This document shows, one piece after another, positions 51,212 to 60,187 of a stretch of 64,000 nucleotides of DNA (position 1 is its first letter; each line of letters starts with the position of its first letter). The DNA is from Roseiarcus sp963753135 (lineage in GTDB: Bacteria; Pseudomonadota; Alphaproteobacteria; Rhizobiales; Beijerinckiaceae): contig CAVWBA010000016.1 in NCBI GenBank assembly GCA_963753135.1, positions 124,001 through 188,000 of the forward strand, written 5' to 3'. The translations under genes and the position numbers were made by a program. The notes beneath the pieces were generated by a model, which did not search any database, was not told the origin of the DNA, and saw nothing but the letters and a program-made list of their open reading frames with translations.

Positions 51212-52045
51212 CTATTTACCAGCGAGCCGTTCTTGCGCCTTGGCCTCGGCCCAAAGCTGCTCCATCTCGTCGAGACTGGCGCCTTCGGGGGTTTGGCCCG
51301 CCTCGGCCAAGCGATCCTCGATATGGGCGAAGCGCCGCTCGAACTTGGCGTTGGCGCCGCGCAAGGCGGCCTCGGGATCGATCTTGAGATGGCGGGCAAG
51401 GTTTACGGCCGCGAATAACAGATCGCCCACCTCGCTCGACAGCGCCTGCGGCGAGCCCTCCGCGATCTCAGCCTCGACCTCCGCGACCTCCTCTTTGATC
51501 TTATCGAGGACCGCGTGGACATTGTTCCAGTCGAAACCGACCTTGCCGGCCTTTTCCTGCAGTTTCATCGCCCGCGAAAGGGCGGGCAGCGCGAGAGGAA
51601 CTCCGTCCAGGGCGCGCGGCTTCTCCGGCCGAGGCGGCGCGCCCGTCTTCGATGCGAGCTTCTCCCGTTTTTCATCGGCCTTGATGCGGCCCCACAGCGC
51701 CTTCACTTCGTCCGAACTCATCGCCCCGGCGTCGCCGAAGACGTGGGGATGACGGCGCACGAGCTTGGCGGTGATCGCCTCGACCACCCCGCCGAAATCA
51801 AACAGGCCCGCCTCCTCCGCCATGCGGGCGTGAAAGACGACCTGCAGCAAGAGATCGCCGAGCTCCTCGCGCAGATCTTCGGTCGCTCCGCGCTCGATCG
51901 CGTCGGCCACTTCGTAGGCTTCTTCGACGGTGAACGGCGCGATCGAGGCGAAGGTCTGCTCGACGTCCCACGGGCAGCCTCGAACAGGATCGCGGAGCGC
52001 CGCCATGATGTCGATGAGGCGGCGAATGTCGCGGGAAGGTTGCAT
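51212..52045 (-). CDS. mazG: Nucleoside triphosphate pyrophosphohydrolase MazG
   Basis: This 277-residue two-domain MazG has metal-binding ExxE motifs EEAYEVADAIE (41-51) and EELGDLLLQVVFHARMAEE in the first domain, and EEVAEVEAEI with SSEVGDLLFAAVNLARHL in the second. It hydrolyses (d)NTPs to monophosphates and can lower ppGpp. ATG 52045 gives the usual N-terminus (MQPSRDIRRLIDIMAALRDP); a TTG 12 bases upstream is less likely. Confidence 0.95.
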   Translation of the reverse strand: MQPSRDIRRLIDIMAALRDPVRGCPWDVEQTFASIAPFTVEEAYEVADAIERGATEDLREELGDLLLQVVFHARMAEEAGLFDFGGVVEAITAKLVRRHPHVFGDAGAMSSDEVKALWGRIKADEKREKLASKTGAPPRPEKPRALDGVPLALPALSRAMKLQEKAGKVGFDWNNVHAVLDKIKEEVAEVEAEIAEGSPQALSSEVGDLLFAAVNLARHLKIDPEAALRGANAKFERRFAHIEDRLAEAGQTPEGASLDEMEQLWAEAKAQERLAGK

Positions 52046-52144
52046 GGACCAGGCCAACAGTCTGGGAGATGGGACAGAAGGACTATTGGACAGTCAAAAG
52101 GAGCGCCGCAAAAGCGCTCCCTGCGTCATTGTGGGGTCGTTCGT

Positions 52145-52825
52145 TCAGAGCGACAGCGAAATCGCCTCGCGGCCCTTGGGCGTATCCACGACTCTCATGG
52201 TCACTTGCTGGCCTTCGGCCAAATGCGAAATGCCGGCGTGCCCGAGGACGGAGATATGGACGAACACGTCTTTGCCGCCATCTTCGCTGGCGACGAACCC
52301 GAACCCCTTGGCGTCGTCGAACCACTTCACCTTGCCGGTGACCGACACCGCGGTCGACGGATCCGGGGCGACGCGGCGCGGCCGAGGCGCGTCGCGGAAC
52401 CCATCGCCCGCGGGCCTTTGCGGACGCTCGACGACTCCAGCGGTGTCGACTTCGAGCACCCGGGTCACCTGCGCTCCCTTGGCGCCCGCGCCGACCTGGA
52501 CGCGCAATTTGGCGCCAGCGGGAACCGTGTCGTGACCTGCGGCGTGCAAGGCGTTGGCGTGCAGAAACGCGTCGCCCGCGCCGCCCGCCAACTCGACGAA
52601 TCCGTATCCCTTGTCCGCCTTGAACCATTTGACGACCGCATCGACTGGCGGCGCTCCTGAATCGATCGGCGCCGAGGCGCCGCCCATGGGGGAGCCCCCA
52701 AAACCGCCTCCCTCCGGACCGCCGCCGTAGCTTCGAGACGGACGAGGCCTTGATTCGTAAGGCATCGGCCCATCGTCGTCGAATCCGCGCTTGCGAGGCG
52801 CCCTAAAGTCCTTACCCTTGCTCAT
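52145..52825 (-). CDS. Double cold-shock-domain protein
   Basis: This 226-residue protein has a Gly/Arg/Pro-rich N-terminus (~60 residues) and two cold-shock domains: AVVKWFKADKGYGFVELAGG with DAFLHANAL, and GKVKWFDDAKGFGFVASEDG with DVFVHISVL. Both keep RNP1 and RNP2 aromatic residues, so it probably binds single-stranded RNA or DNA. ATG 52825 begins MSKGKDFRAPRKRG. The truncated cold-shock gene at 18693 is a separate single-domain type. Confidence 0.9.
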   Translation of the reverse strand: MSKGKDFRAPRKRGFDDDGPMPYESRPRPSRSYGGGPEGGGFGGSPMGGASAPIDSGAPPVDAVVKWFKADKGYGFVELAGGAGDAFLHANALHAAGHDTVPAGAKLRVQVGAGAKGAQVTRVLEVDTAGVVERPQRPAGDGFRDAPRPRRVAPDPSTAVSVTGKVKWFDDAKGFGFVASEDGGKDVFVHISVLGHAGISHLAEGQQVTMRVVDTPKGREAISLSL

Positions 52826-53325
52826 ATTAGTCCCAGATCTCCACCCAAAGCCTGATCGATCGGAGGGCGACCCGGCCCCTCGCGGTTCGCCGGACACCCA
52901 GCGAACTCCGACGCGACATTTCGTCTAAAACAATCTTCTTCGATTGAAGGCGCGATCCGCTTGTCCGTCGACCAACTCAAAGGGAGGACCCCTCAGTCGG
53001 CAAACTCGACACGGAATGACGTCGAGCGCAGTGACGCGCTACGGTCGGCGAATACCCCTTCGCCACCGGCATAAAAGTAAAATGTAGCGCCCGCATCATC
53101 AATAGCCCGCTAGGCCAATATCGGACCTTGCGAAGAGAAGATAGCTTACTTTTGATCCCGTTGCCAGATGGTCCAAGAGAGCGCGTAAACTATTTGTTCA
53201 TTTAAACCGCTCGTGTCGAGTGATTTTTATGGACTGAACGCTGCAGACAGCAAGCGGCCTTCAAAAAAACGGTTGTTTACCGAAGCTCTGGAGTGGAACA
53301 CGACCGCCGCGAGGAGACCCGGAGC
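52826..53325. other. 500-bp intergenic region, AT-rich leader area
   Basis: It lies between the cold-shock gene start and the parE stop, both on the minus strand. Bases 53060-53290 are more AT-rich than the surroundings, which would fit the promoter and long 5' leader of a cold-shock gene. No gene is seen. Confidence 0.4.
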
Positions 53326-55356
53326 CTATACGTCCACGAGTTCGAGCGATTTTGGCGCGCGCTCCTGAATGAAGGCGAAACGCGCCTCAGGTTTCGCCCC
53401 CATCAAGCGCTCCACCGCGTCGGCCGTCGACTCGTTCTCATCTGCGGCGATGGCCACGCGAAGCAGGGTGCGCTTCGCCGGGTCCATGGTCGTGTCGCGC
53501 AGATCCCGCATCGGCATCTCGCCCAATCCCTTGAAGCGGCTGACCTCGATCGCGCCACGGCCGCTGAATCCGGACTTCAGCAATTCCTCTTTGTGGGCGT
53601 CGTCGCGCGCGTAAAGGGAGCGCGCTCCCTGGGTCAGGCGGTAAAGCGGCGGAACGGCAAGATAAAGGTGCTTCTCCTCAATCAGTTTTGGCGTTTGCCG
53701 GTAGAAGAAGGTGATGAGAAGCGAGGCGATATGCGCGCCGTCGACGTCCGCGTCGGTCATGATGATGATCTTGTCGTAGCGGAGATCGGACGAGCGATAG
53801 TGGGAGCCCGCGCCCGCGCCAAGCGCCTGCATGAGATCCGAAAGCTGCTGATTCTGCGCAAGCTTGTCGCGCGCCGCCGAGGCGACGTTGAGAATCTTGC
53901 CCCTGAGCGGCAGCACCGCTTGCGACGCGCGATCTCGCGCCTGTTTGGCTGAACCGCCGGCGGAATCGCCCTCGACGATAAACAATTCAGAGCCCTGAGC
54001 CGAAGAATTCGTGCAATCGGCCAACTTGCCCGGGAGCCGGAGCTTGCGCACGGCGGTCTTGCGCGCGACCTCTTTCTCCATGCGACGGCGAACGCGCTCC
54101 TCCGCGCGTTCGATTCCCCAGTCCAGGAGCTTGGCCGCCTGGCTTGGCGCAGCCGCGAGCCAGTGGTCGAAGGCGTCGCGAACCACGCCGTCGACCAGGC
54201 GCGCAGCCTCCGCCGTCTGCAGGCGGCCCTTGTTCTGTCCCTGGAATTCGGGTTCGCGGATGAAGACCGAGATTAGCGCGGCGCAGCTCACCATGACGTC
54301 GTCGGTCGTCAGCGCCGCCGCGCGTTTGCCCTGGCCGATGCGGTCCGCATGATCCTTGAGTCCGCGCAACAAAGCGGTGCGGAGGCCCGCTTCATGCGTC
54401 CCGCCATCGGGCGTGGGGATGGTGTTGCAATAGGAATGGACGAAGCCGTCGTCGCCTGCGAGCCAGGCGATCGCCCATTCGACCGAACCATGCTTGCCTG
54501 CTTTGTCGACGCGGCCGGTGAAGACCTGGTCGGCCACGAGCTCCTGACCCTCGATGTCCGCGGCCAGGTAGTCTCGTAACCCGCCCGGAAAATGAAACGT
54601 CGCCTCCGCGGGGACTTTTGAGGCGTCGCCAATGAGCGCAGGCGCGCAGCGCCACCGGATCTCGACGCCGCCGAACAGATAGGCCTTGGACCGGGCCATC
54701 TTGAACACGCGCGCCGGATCGAAGCGCGCCTGAGGCCCAAAGATTTGCGGGTCGGGCAGGAACCGCACCTTGGTGCCGCGGCGATTGGGCGTCTTGCCGA
54801 CGACGGTGAGCCCGCTCGTCGGCTTTCCCCGCGCGAAGGTCTGGCGATAAAGCGTCTGGCCCCGGGCGACCTCGACTTCGAGCTTCTCTGACAATGCATT
54901 CACCACCGAGACGCCAACGCCGTGAAGCCCGCCGGAGGTCTCGTAGGCGCCGCTGTCGAACTTCCCGCCCGCGTGCAGCATCGTCATGATCACTTCGAGC
55001 GCCGATTTTTTTGGAAATTTGGGATGCGGGTCGACCGGCATGCCGCGGCCGTTGTCGATGACGCTCATATATCCGCTCTCCTCGAGCGAGACCTCGATGA
55101 AAGTCGCGTGGCCGGCGACGGCTTCGTCCATCGAATTGTCGATCACTTCCGCGAACAGGTGATGGAGCGCGTTGGAATCGGTCCCGCCCACGTACATGCC
55201 TGGGCGCCGGCGCACCGGCTCCAACCCCTCGAGCACTTCGATCGAGGCGGCGGTGTAGTTCGTTTCGTCCGGCGTTCCGTTGCGCGCGCCAGACTTGCCA
55301 TTGACGGCCATGGGCTTGCCGCGTCGGGGCGCTGCCGCGCCAAAAAGATCGTTCAT
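53326..55356 (-). CDS. parE: DNA topoisomerase IV subunit B
   Basis: This 676-residue protein has the GHKL ATPase with Asn74 (DNSMDEAVAG), DNGRGMP (101-107) and GGLHGVGVS (142-150). A transducer domain and TOPRIM follow, with EGDSAGGSAKQARDRASQAV, LPLRGKILN and the DxD metal site MTDADVDGAHI. The QAVLPLRGKILNV wording and length favour ParE over GyrB. With ParC it decatenates daughter chromosomes. ATG 55356 (MNDLFGAAAP) is the usual start; the longer upstream frame is not protein-like. Confidence 0.95.
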   Translation of the reverse strand: MNDLFGAAAPRRGKPMAVNGKSGARNGTPDETNYTAASIEVLEGLEPVRRRPGMYVGGTDSNALHHLFAEVIDNSMDEAVAGHATFIEVSLEESGYMSVIDNGRGMPVDPHPKFPKKSALEVIMTMLHAGGKFDSGAYETSGGLHGVGVSVVNALSEKLEVEVARGQTLYRQTFARGKPTSGLTVVGKTPNRRGTKVRFLPDPQIFGPQARFDPARVFKMARSKAYLFGGVEIRWRCAPALIGDASKVPAEATFHFPGGLRDYLAADIEGQELVADQVFTGRVDKAGKHGSVEWAIAWLAGDDGFVHSYCNTIPTPDGGTHEAGLRTALLRGLKDHADRIGQGKRAAALTTDDVMVSCAALISVFIREPEFQGQNKGRLQTAEAARLVDGVVRDAFDHWLAAAPSQAAKLLDWGIERAEERVRRRMEKEVARKTAVRKLRLPGKLADCTNSSAQGSELFIVEGDSAGGSAKQARDRASQAVLPLRGKILNVASAARDKLAQNQQLSDLMQALGAGAGSHYRSSDLRYDKIIIMTDADVDGAHIASLLITFFYRQTPKLIEEKHLYLAVPPLYRLTQGARSLYARDDAHKEELLKSGFSGRGAIEVSRFKGLGEMPMRDLRDTTMDPAKRTLLRVAIAADENESTADAVERLMGAKPEARFAFIQERAPKSLELVDV

Positions 55357-55650
55357 GTGATGCGTTTCTGGGTTCTGATTCGCTGTTCTGGTGAAGATAG
55401 CACGCCGCTCGCCGAGGGCCGCATGCCGGGAGCGGGCGCCTAGCGCAGGCGATCGACCTGGGTGAACGTCGCGCGGCGGGCGACAAATCCCCTCAGAAGC
55501 GGCAAAAAGAAGGCCTCCAGCGCCCGAAGAGGGGACCGCCGGTGACTGTCGCGGTCCTCGGCGCACGAAATCTACAGCGATCACGCAAGGGATCTTGTCA
55601 ACTGGCCACGCTCCGCCTAGGTTACATGTAACTCAATAGCCGAGCGTCTC

Positions 55651-55869
55651 ATGACATCGGGATCCAAGCCGAAGCCGTCACGCATCAAGGTGCGAAACCA
55701 TCGGGAGCGCCTCCGGGCGCAGGGTTTGCGTCCGATCCAGATTTGGGTTCCGGATGTTCGATCGCCCGCGTTCCGGGCGGAAGCGCGCCGGCAATCGCTG
55801 GCCGTCGCCGCCAGCCCGCATGCGCGGGAGGATCAAGCCTTCGTCGATTCGATTTCCGCCTGGCCCTAA
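55651..55869 (+). CDS. MazE-family antitoxin
   Basis: This 72-residue protein begins MTSGSKPKPSRIKVRNHRER with basic N-terminus, then LRAQGLRPIQIWVPDVRSPA and FRAEARRQSLAVAASPHARE. This matches the antitoxin MazE family that precedes PemK/MazF toxins in alphaproteobacteria. The N-terminal part should bind DNA and the C-terminal part the toxin. Its stop lies 2 bp before the toxin start. Confidence 0.88.
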   Translation: MTSGSKPKPSRIKVRNHRERLRAQGLRPIQIWVPDVRSPAFRAEARRQSLAVAASPHAREDQAFVDSISAWP

Positions 55870-55871
55870 GG

Positions 55872-56216
55872 ATGAGGCGAGGCGAAGTATGGACGGTCGC
55901 TGGCGCGGGCGACTATGCCGGAAAACCGCGCCCGGTCGTCATCGTGCAGGACGACAATTTTGAAGGCGTGGATTCGCTTGTGGTGTGTCCGTTCACGAGC
56001 GATAGGACGGAGGCGCCTTTGTTTCGGCTTCCTGTCGAGCCGAATCCTGGCAACGGGCTTCGCGCCGCTTGCCGCTTGATGGTGGACAAGATCACCGCCG
56101 TCCCCAGGTCGAAAATGGGTCAGAGGATCGGCGCGCTGGACGCCGCCGACATTGTTCGGCTCAACCGATCGATACTCATGTTCCTTGGACTGGCCGCCTC
56201 TTCGAGAGCGAGGTGA
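55872..56216 (+). CDS. MazF/PemK-family endoribonuclease toxin
   Basis: This 114-residue protein begins MRRGEVWTVAGAGDYAGKPR, with the conserved RPVVIVQDD strand, then LVVCPFTSDRTEAPLFRLPV and GLRAACRLMVDKITAVPRSK, closing with IVRLNRSILMFLGLA. This is the PemK-like fold of sequence-specific mRNA interferases. It is coupled to the antitoxin gene (2-bp gap). The pair would be a type II toxin-antitoxin module between parE and trpC. Confidence 0.9.
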   Translation: MRRGEVWTVAGAGDYAGKPRPVVIVQDDNFEGVDSLVVCPFTSDRTEAPLFRLPVEPNPGNGLRAACRLMVDKITAVPRSKMGQRIGALDAADIVRLNRSILMFLGLAASSRAR

Positions 56217-56231
56217 GCGCGCCAGAAGCCT

Positions 56232-57026
56232 TCATTGTCCCGTCAGCAGCGTCCGGGTCGCCGCCGCGACGTCCTTTTGGCGCATCAGCGCCTCGCCGAC
56301 CAGAAACGCCTCCACCCCGGCCTTGGCCAGCCGCGTGCAGTCTGCGTGGTCGGAAATGCCGCTTTCGGCGACCACGATCTTGCCCTGCGGGATTGAGGGC
56401 AGGAGCCGCTCGCACACTTCGAGCGACGTTTCAAAGGTGTGAAGGTTCCGATTGTTGACGCCGATCAGGCGGCCCTCGAGAGACAGCGCGCGTTTGAGCT
56501 CGTTCTCGTCATGCGTCTCGATAAGCACGTCGAGGCCAAGGTCATGCGCGGCCTTATTGAGGGTTTTGGCGATCTCGTCGTCGACGGCGGCCATGATGAT
56601 GAGAATGCAATCGGCGCCCCAGGCGCGCGCCTCCAGCACCTGGTAGGGGTCAAAAAGGAAGTCCTTCCGCAATATGGGAAGCGTGGTCGCCTTGCGCGCC
56701 TTCATCAGGTGCTCGGGCGCGCCTTGGAACGAGGGCCCGTCGGTCAGCACGGAGAGACAGGACGCGCCCCCGGCCTGATAGGCCTTGGCGAGAGCGGCCG
56801 GGTCGAAATCCTCGCGTATGAGCCCTTTCGAGGGGCTTGCCTTCTTGATCTCCGCGATGAGGCCGAAGCGGCCCTCCTCGATCGCCCGCTGAAGCGCCTT
56901 GATGAAGCCGCGCGGCGGCGATTGGCCGTCGATCTCGCGCTCCAGAGTCGCGCGGGGCACCCTGACCTTGGCGTCGGCGATTTCGCGACGCTTGTAACTT
57001 TCGATCTTCTTCAGGATGTCGGCCAT
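56232..57026 (-). CDS. trpC: Indole-3-glycerol phosphate synthase
   Basis: This 264-residue TIM-barrel enzyme has MADILKKIESYKRREIADAK, the active-site segment GLIAEIKKASPSKGLIRED (Lys61 region), LRKDFLFDPYQVLEARAWGA, IGVNNRNLHTFE and VVAESGISDHADCTRL. It ring-closes CdRP to indole-glycerol phosphate. The start at 57026 fits the conserved MADIL beginning; an upstream TTG at 57044 would overlap trpD. It is the last gene of trpG-trpD-trpC. Confidence 0.96.
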   Translation of the reverse strand: MADILKKIESYKRREIADAKVRVPRATLEREIDGQSPPRGFIKALQRAIEEGRFGLIAEIKKASPSKGLIREDFDPAALAKAYQAGGASCLSVLTDGPSFQGAPEHLMKARKATTLPILRKDFLFDPYQVLEARAWGADCILIIMAAVDDEIAKTLNKAAHDLGLDVLIETHDENELKRALSLEGRLIGVNNRNLHTFETSLEVCERLLPSIPQGKIVVAESGISDHADCTRLAKAGVEAFLVGEALMRQKDVAAATRTLLTGQ

Positions 57027-57040
57027 CGGCATTCCGACCG

Positions 57041-58054
57041 TCAAGCGTTTGACGCTGCGATCAATCGATCGAGCGTGCGGCGGGCGGCGCCGGAGCGGAG
57101 CGCCGCGTCGCCAATGGCCACTCCCTCCTTAATAGAGCCGGCTTTGCCGGCGATCACAAGCGCCGCGCCCGTGGTCATGAGCCCGATGTCGCGATAGGCG
57201 CTCTCAGCGCCGTCGAGAACATCGACGATCGCCTTCGCGTTATACGCCGGATCGCCGCCCTTCAGCGCCGCCGGCACAGCGCGAGGAAGACCGGCTGCTT
57301 CCGGCGTCAGTTCGAAGGCGTGCAGTCTGCCGTCCTTGAGTTCGACCACCTTGGTCGGCCCGGTGGTGGTGATCTCGTCGAGGCCGTCGAGCCCGTGCGT
57401 CACCCAGACACGTTCCGAGCCGAAGTTGCGGAGCACTTCCGCCATCGGTTCGAGCCAGGCGGCTGAAAAGACGCCCACGAGCTGGCGCTTGACGCCGGCC
57501 GGATTGGAGAGCGGCCCCAAAATGTTGAACAGCGTGCGCGTGCCGAGTTCGGTCCGGGTCGGGCCGACGTTGCGCATCGAGGCATGGTGCGTCGGCGCCA
57601 TCATAAAGCAAATCCCGGCCTCATCGAGGCAGCGCTCGACGCCGTCGGGCGAGAGGCCGATCTTGACGCCGAGGGCGGCGAGCGTGTCTGCGGCGCCCGA
57701 GCGCGAGGACGCAGCTCGATTGCCGTGCTTGGCGACCGTGACGCCGCAGGCCGCGGTCATGATCGCGGCCAGGGTCGAAACATTGAGAGAGCCCGATCCG
57801 TCGCCGCCGGTGCCAACAATGTCAATCGCTTCCGGCGGCGCCCTTACGCTCAGCATCTTTGCGCGCATCGCCGCGACGGCGCCCGTGATCTCCTCGACCG
57901 TCTCCCCGCGGACCCTCAGCGCCATGAGGAACCCGCCCATTTGCGAGGGCGTCACTTCGCCCGAAAGCATCGAATCGAAGGCGCTTTCCGCCTCGCTCTG
58001 CGTCAGCGTCGCCCCCGCGGCGACTTTAGCGATCAGAGGCTTGAAGGATTCCAT
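57041..58054 (-). CDS. trpD: Anthranilate phosphoribosyltransferase
   Basis: This 337-residue enzyme shows the PRPP-binding GTGGDGSGSLNVST (81-94), KHGNRAASSRSGAADTLAAL and the anthranilate-site region PTHHASMRNVGPTRTELGTR. Length and order are typical. It transfers phosphoribose to anthranilate. It lies 20 bp after trpG and is followed immediately by trpC. Confidence 0.97.
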   Translation of the reverse strand: MESFKPLIAKVAAGATLTQSEAESAFDSMLSGEVTPSQMGGFLMALRVRGETVEEITGAVAAMRAKMLSVRAPPEAIDIVGTGGDGSGSLNVSTLAAIMTAACGVTVAKHGNRAASSRSGAADTLAALGVKIGLSPDGVERCLDEAGICFMMAPTHHASMRNVGPTRTELGTRTLFNILGPLSNPAGVKRQLVGVFSAAWLEPMAEVLRNFGSERVWVTHGLDGLDEITTTGPTKVVELKDGRLHAFELTPEAAGLPRAVPAALKGGDPAYNAKAIVDVLDGAESAYRDIGLMTTGAALVIAGKAGSIKEGVAIGDAALRSGAARRTLDRLIAASNA

Positions 58055-58074
58055 GTCCTCGTTTCGCGTTCTCG

Positions 58075-58677
58075 TCAGAATGTTTGCTGGCGCTGATGAA
58101 AGGCTTGGGCGAGGTCCAGGAAATTGCGCAGAATCTGCCGGCCGTGCTCGCTGGCGATGCTCTCTGGATGGAACTGGACCCCGAATGTCGGGCGGTCGAT
58201 GTGCTGAACCCCCATCACGAGACCCTCGTCGCTCTCCGCGTTCACCTCGAGCTCGGCGGGCGCGCTCGACCGCTCGATGACGAGCGAATGATAACGGGTC
58301 GCGGAGAACGGTCCGTTCAGACCACGGAAGAGCCCGCGCGCATCGTGCGAAATGCGGGACACCTTGCCATGCATCGGCGTTGGCGCGCGCACGACATCGC
58401 CGCCAAACGCCTGCCCGATCGCCTGGTGGCCAAGGCAGACCCCGAGCATCGGCGTCGTTTGGCTGCCCATGCGAACGAGATCGAGACAGACGCCCGCTTC
58501 GTTCGGCGTGCAGGGGCCAGGCGAGAGCACAATAGCGTCCGGTTTGTCGGCGAGCGCGTCGGCGACCGTGATCTCATCGTTGCGCCACACAGACACGTCC
58601 GCGCCCAACTCGCCAAGGTAATGGACGAGGTTGAACGTGAAGCTGTCATAGTTGTCGATCAGCGTGACCCGCTGCAT
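58075..58677 (-). CDS. trpG: Anthranilate synthase component II (glutamine amidotransferase)
   Basis: This 200-residue class I glutamine amidotransferase has LIDNYDSFTFNLVHYLGELG, LSPGPCTPNEAG, the nucleophile Cys81 in GVCLGHQAIGQAFGG, and the His-x-Glu pair in FGVQFHPESIAS. It supplies ammonia to anthranilate synthase; a trpE partner is not in the window. ATG 58677 begins MQRVTLIDNYD. It opens the trpG-D-C operon. Confidence 0.95.
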   Translation of the reverse strand: MQRVTLIDNYDSFTFNLVHYLGELGADVSVWRNDEITVADALADKPDAIVLSPGPCTPNEAGVCLDLVRMGSQTTPMLGVCLGHQAIGQAFGGDVVRAPTPMHGKVSRISHDARGLFRGLNGPFSATRYHSLVIERSSAPAELEVNAESDEGLVMGVQHIDRPTFGVQFHPESIASEHGRQILRNFLDLAQAFHQRQQTF

Positions 58678-59027
58678 CCCGGCTTCCACATACCAAAGGA
58701 GCCGTCTTTTCCGATGCTGCGCCGCGCCCGTCAAGTTGAGTGGGCAATGGCGGGATGAACGTCGGCGGGAGGAGGCGGCCGCATGTCGAAGTCAAATTCA
58801 GGGAGGGTCTGGGTCAGTGACATAGGGAGGCGCTCCACGCGGACGCAGTGAGGCCATCTCCCAATCTTTCACGTCGGCATACCGTTGACCGCCTTTTCTC
58901 TGGCATGTTAGCTGTCGCGGCCTAGAGCGGCGGCCTTTACCGCCTGCCGCGCCATCAAGGACAAGCGCGAACGCTCGAGCGCGTCGGAAGCGCTCGAAAC
59001 TCGTCATGAGAGGGAGGAACTGTTTCC
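58678..59027. other. 350-bp divergent intergenic region
   Basis: It separates trpG (minus) from the sugar-type binding protein (plus). I see no gene and no clear promoter pair or trp attenuator. GAGGGAGGAA before 59028 is a strong ribosome site. Confidence 0.45.
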
Positions 59028-60044
59028 ATGAATCGCAACATCTCCATGCTTGCTCTGGTCGCAGCGGCCGGGCTTTTCGCCGCGCCGGCCCTGGCTGACA
59101 CGAGCAAGATGAAAATCGCCTTTTCCAACAATTACGCCGGCAATTCCTGGCGCCAGGCGATGCTGAAGAGCTACGACCTCGTCACCAAGAAAGCGGTGGC
59201 CGACAAGGTCGTCGCGGCGGCGGACGTATTCACGACCGCCGACAAGGAAGTGCCGACCCAGGCCGCGCAGATCCAGAACCTCATCCTGCAAGGCTATAAC
59301 GCGATCGTCATCAACGCCGCCTCGCCCGATGCGTTGAACGGCGCGATCAAGCAGGCCTGCGACGCCGGCATCGTCGTTGTCTCCTTCGACGGTATTGTCA
59401 CCGAGCCCTGCGCTTATCGCGTCGTCGTCGACTTCAAGGACATGGGTAAGCAAGAGGTCGAGCAGATGGCGAAATTCGAGCCCAAGGGCGGCAACCTGCT
59501 CGAAATCCGCGGCCTTGCCGGAACCTCGATCGACGACGCCATCCATGCCGGAATTCTTGAGGGCGTGAAGGCGCATCCCGATTTCAAGATCGTCTCCTCG
59601 GTCACCGGCGACTGGGACCAGACGACCGCGCAGAAAGCGGTTGCGACCGTTCTGCCCTCGCTGCCGCCCATCGTCGGCGTCGTCGATCAGGGCGGCGACG
59701 GCTATGGCGCCGCCCAGGCGTTTGCCGCCGCCGGCAAGCCGCGCCCGACCATCATCGAGGGCAATCGCCAGGACGAATTGCAGTGGTGGAAGGAGCAGAA
59801 GGACAAGGACGGCTACAAGACCTGGTCCGCCTCGATCGCGCCCGGCGTCTCGACCCTCGCATTCTGGGTCGCACAACAGGTGCTCGACGGCAAGAAGGTC
59901 CCGCACGATCTGCTCGTGCCCTATCTCGCCTTCACTCAGGATGATTTCGAGAAGGAATTGCCGAATATCCCGAAGGGCGGCGTTGCGAGCCACGAATACA
60001 CCCAGGCTGACGCCATCGCCGCGATCAAAAGCAACATGAAGTAA
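59028..60044 (+). CDS. Sugar-type ABC transporter periplasmic binding protein, copy 1
   Basis: This 338-residue protein has a signal peptide (MNRNISMLALVAAAGLFAAPALA) and a periplasmic-binding-protein-1 fold like RbsB: KIAFSNNYAGNSWRQAMLKS, TQAAQIQNLILQGYNAIVIN, FDGIVTEPCAYRVVVD, GGNLLEIRGLAGTSIDDAIH and VVDQGGDGYGAAQAF. A close paralogue begins at 63511. No permease or ATPase is adjacent here; a broken ATPase of this class lies at 17709. A perfect hairpin follows the stop. Confidence 0.9.
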   Translation: MNRNISMLALVAAAGLFAAPALADTSKMKIAFSNNYAGNSWRQAMLKSYDLVTKKAVADKVVAAADVFTTADKEVPTQAAQIQNLILQGYNAIVINAASPDALNGAIKQACDAGIVVVSFDGIVTEPCAYRVVVDFKDMGKQEVEQMAKFEPKGGNLLEIRGLAGTSIDDAIHAGILEGVKAHPDFKIVSSVTGDWDQTTAQKAVATVLPSLPPIVGVVDQGGDGYGAAQAFAAAGKPRPTIIEGNRQDELQWWKEQKDKDGYKTWSASIAPGVSTLAFWVAQQVLDGKKVPHDLLVPYLAFTQDDFEKELPNIPKGGVASHEYTQADAIAAIKSNMK

Positions 60045-60051
60045 GTCCACG

Positions 60052-60086
60052 TTGGCGGGCGGCGACGGCTCGTCGCCGCCCGCCAA
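60052..60086. terminator. Perfect 16-bp stem, 3-base loop, after the binding-protein gene
   Basis: TTGGCGGGCGGCGACG, loop GCT, then CGTCGCCGCCCGCCAA pair without mismatch, starting 8 bases after the stop at 60044. There is no U-tract, so it may act as a strong mRNA 3' stabilising structure or a partial terminator. In operons of this class such stems keep binding-protein mRNA abundant. Confidence 0.65.
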
Positions 60087-60187
60087 GCGCGCCAGCCCTT
60101 CGCAACTTGCCGGCGCCAAAGGGCTTTCGATTGCGCGAGGCGCGCTCGATTCGGGCGGCGCTTCGAGATTAAGACGGCTTTCTCCGC

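Noticed and set aside
51212..52660. Plus-strand frames opposite mazG and the cold-shock gene
   Set aside because: They are shadows of the two conserved minus-strand genes.
58741..59027. trp leader/attenuator search upstream of trpG
   Set aside because: No short Trp-rich leader peptide or mutually exclusive hairpins could be found.
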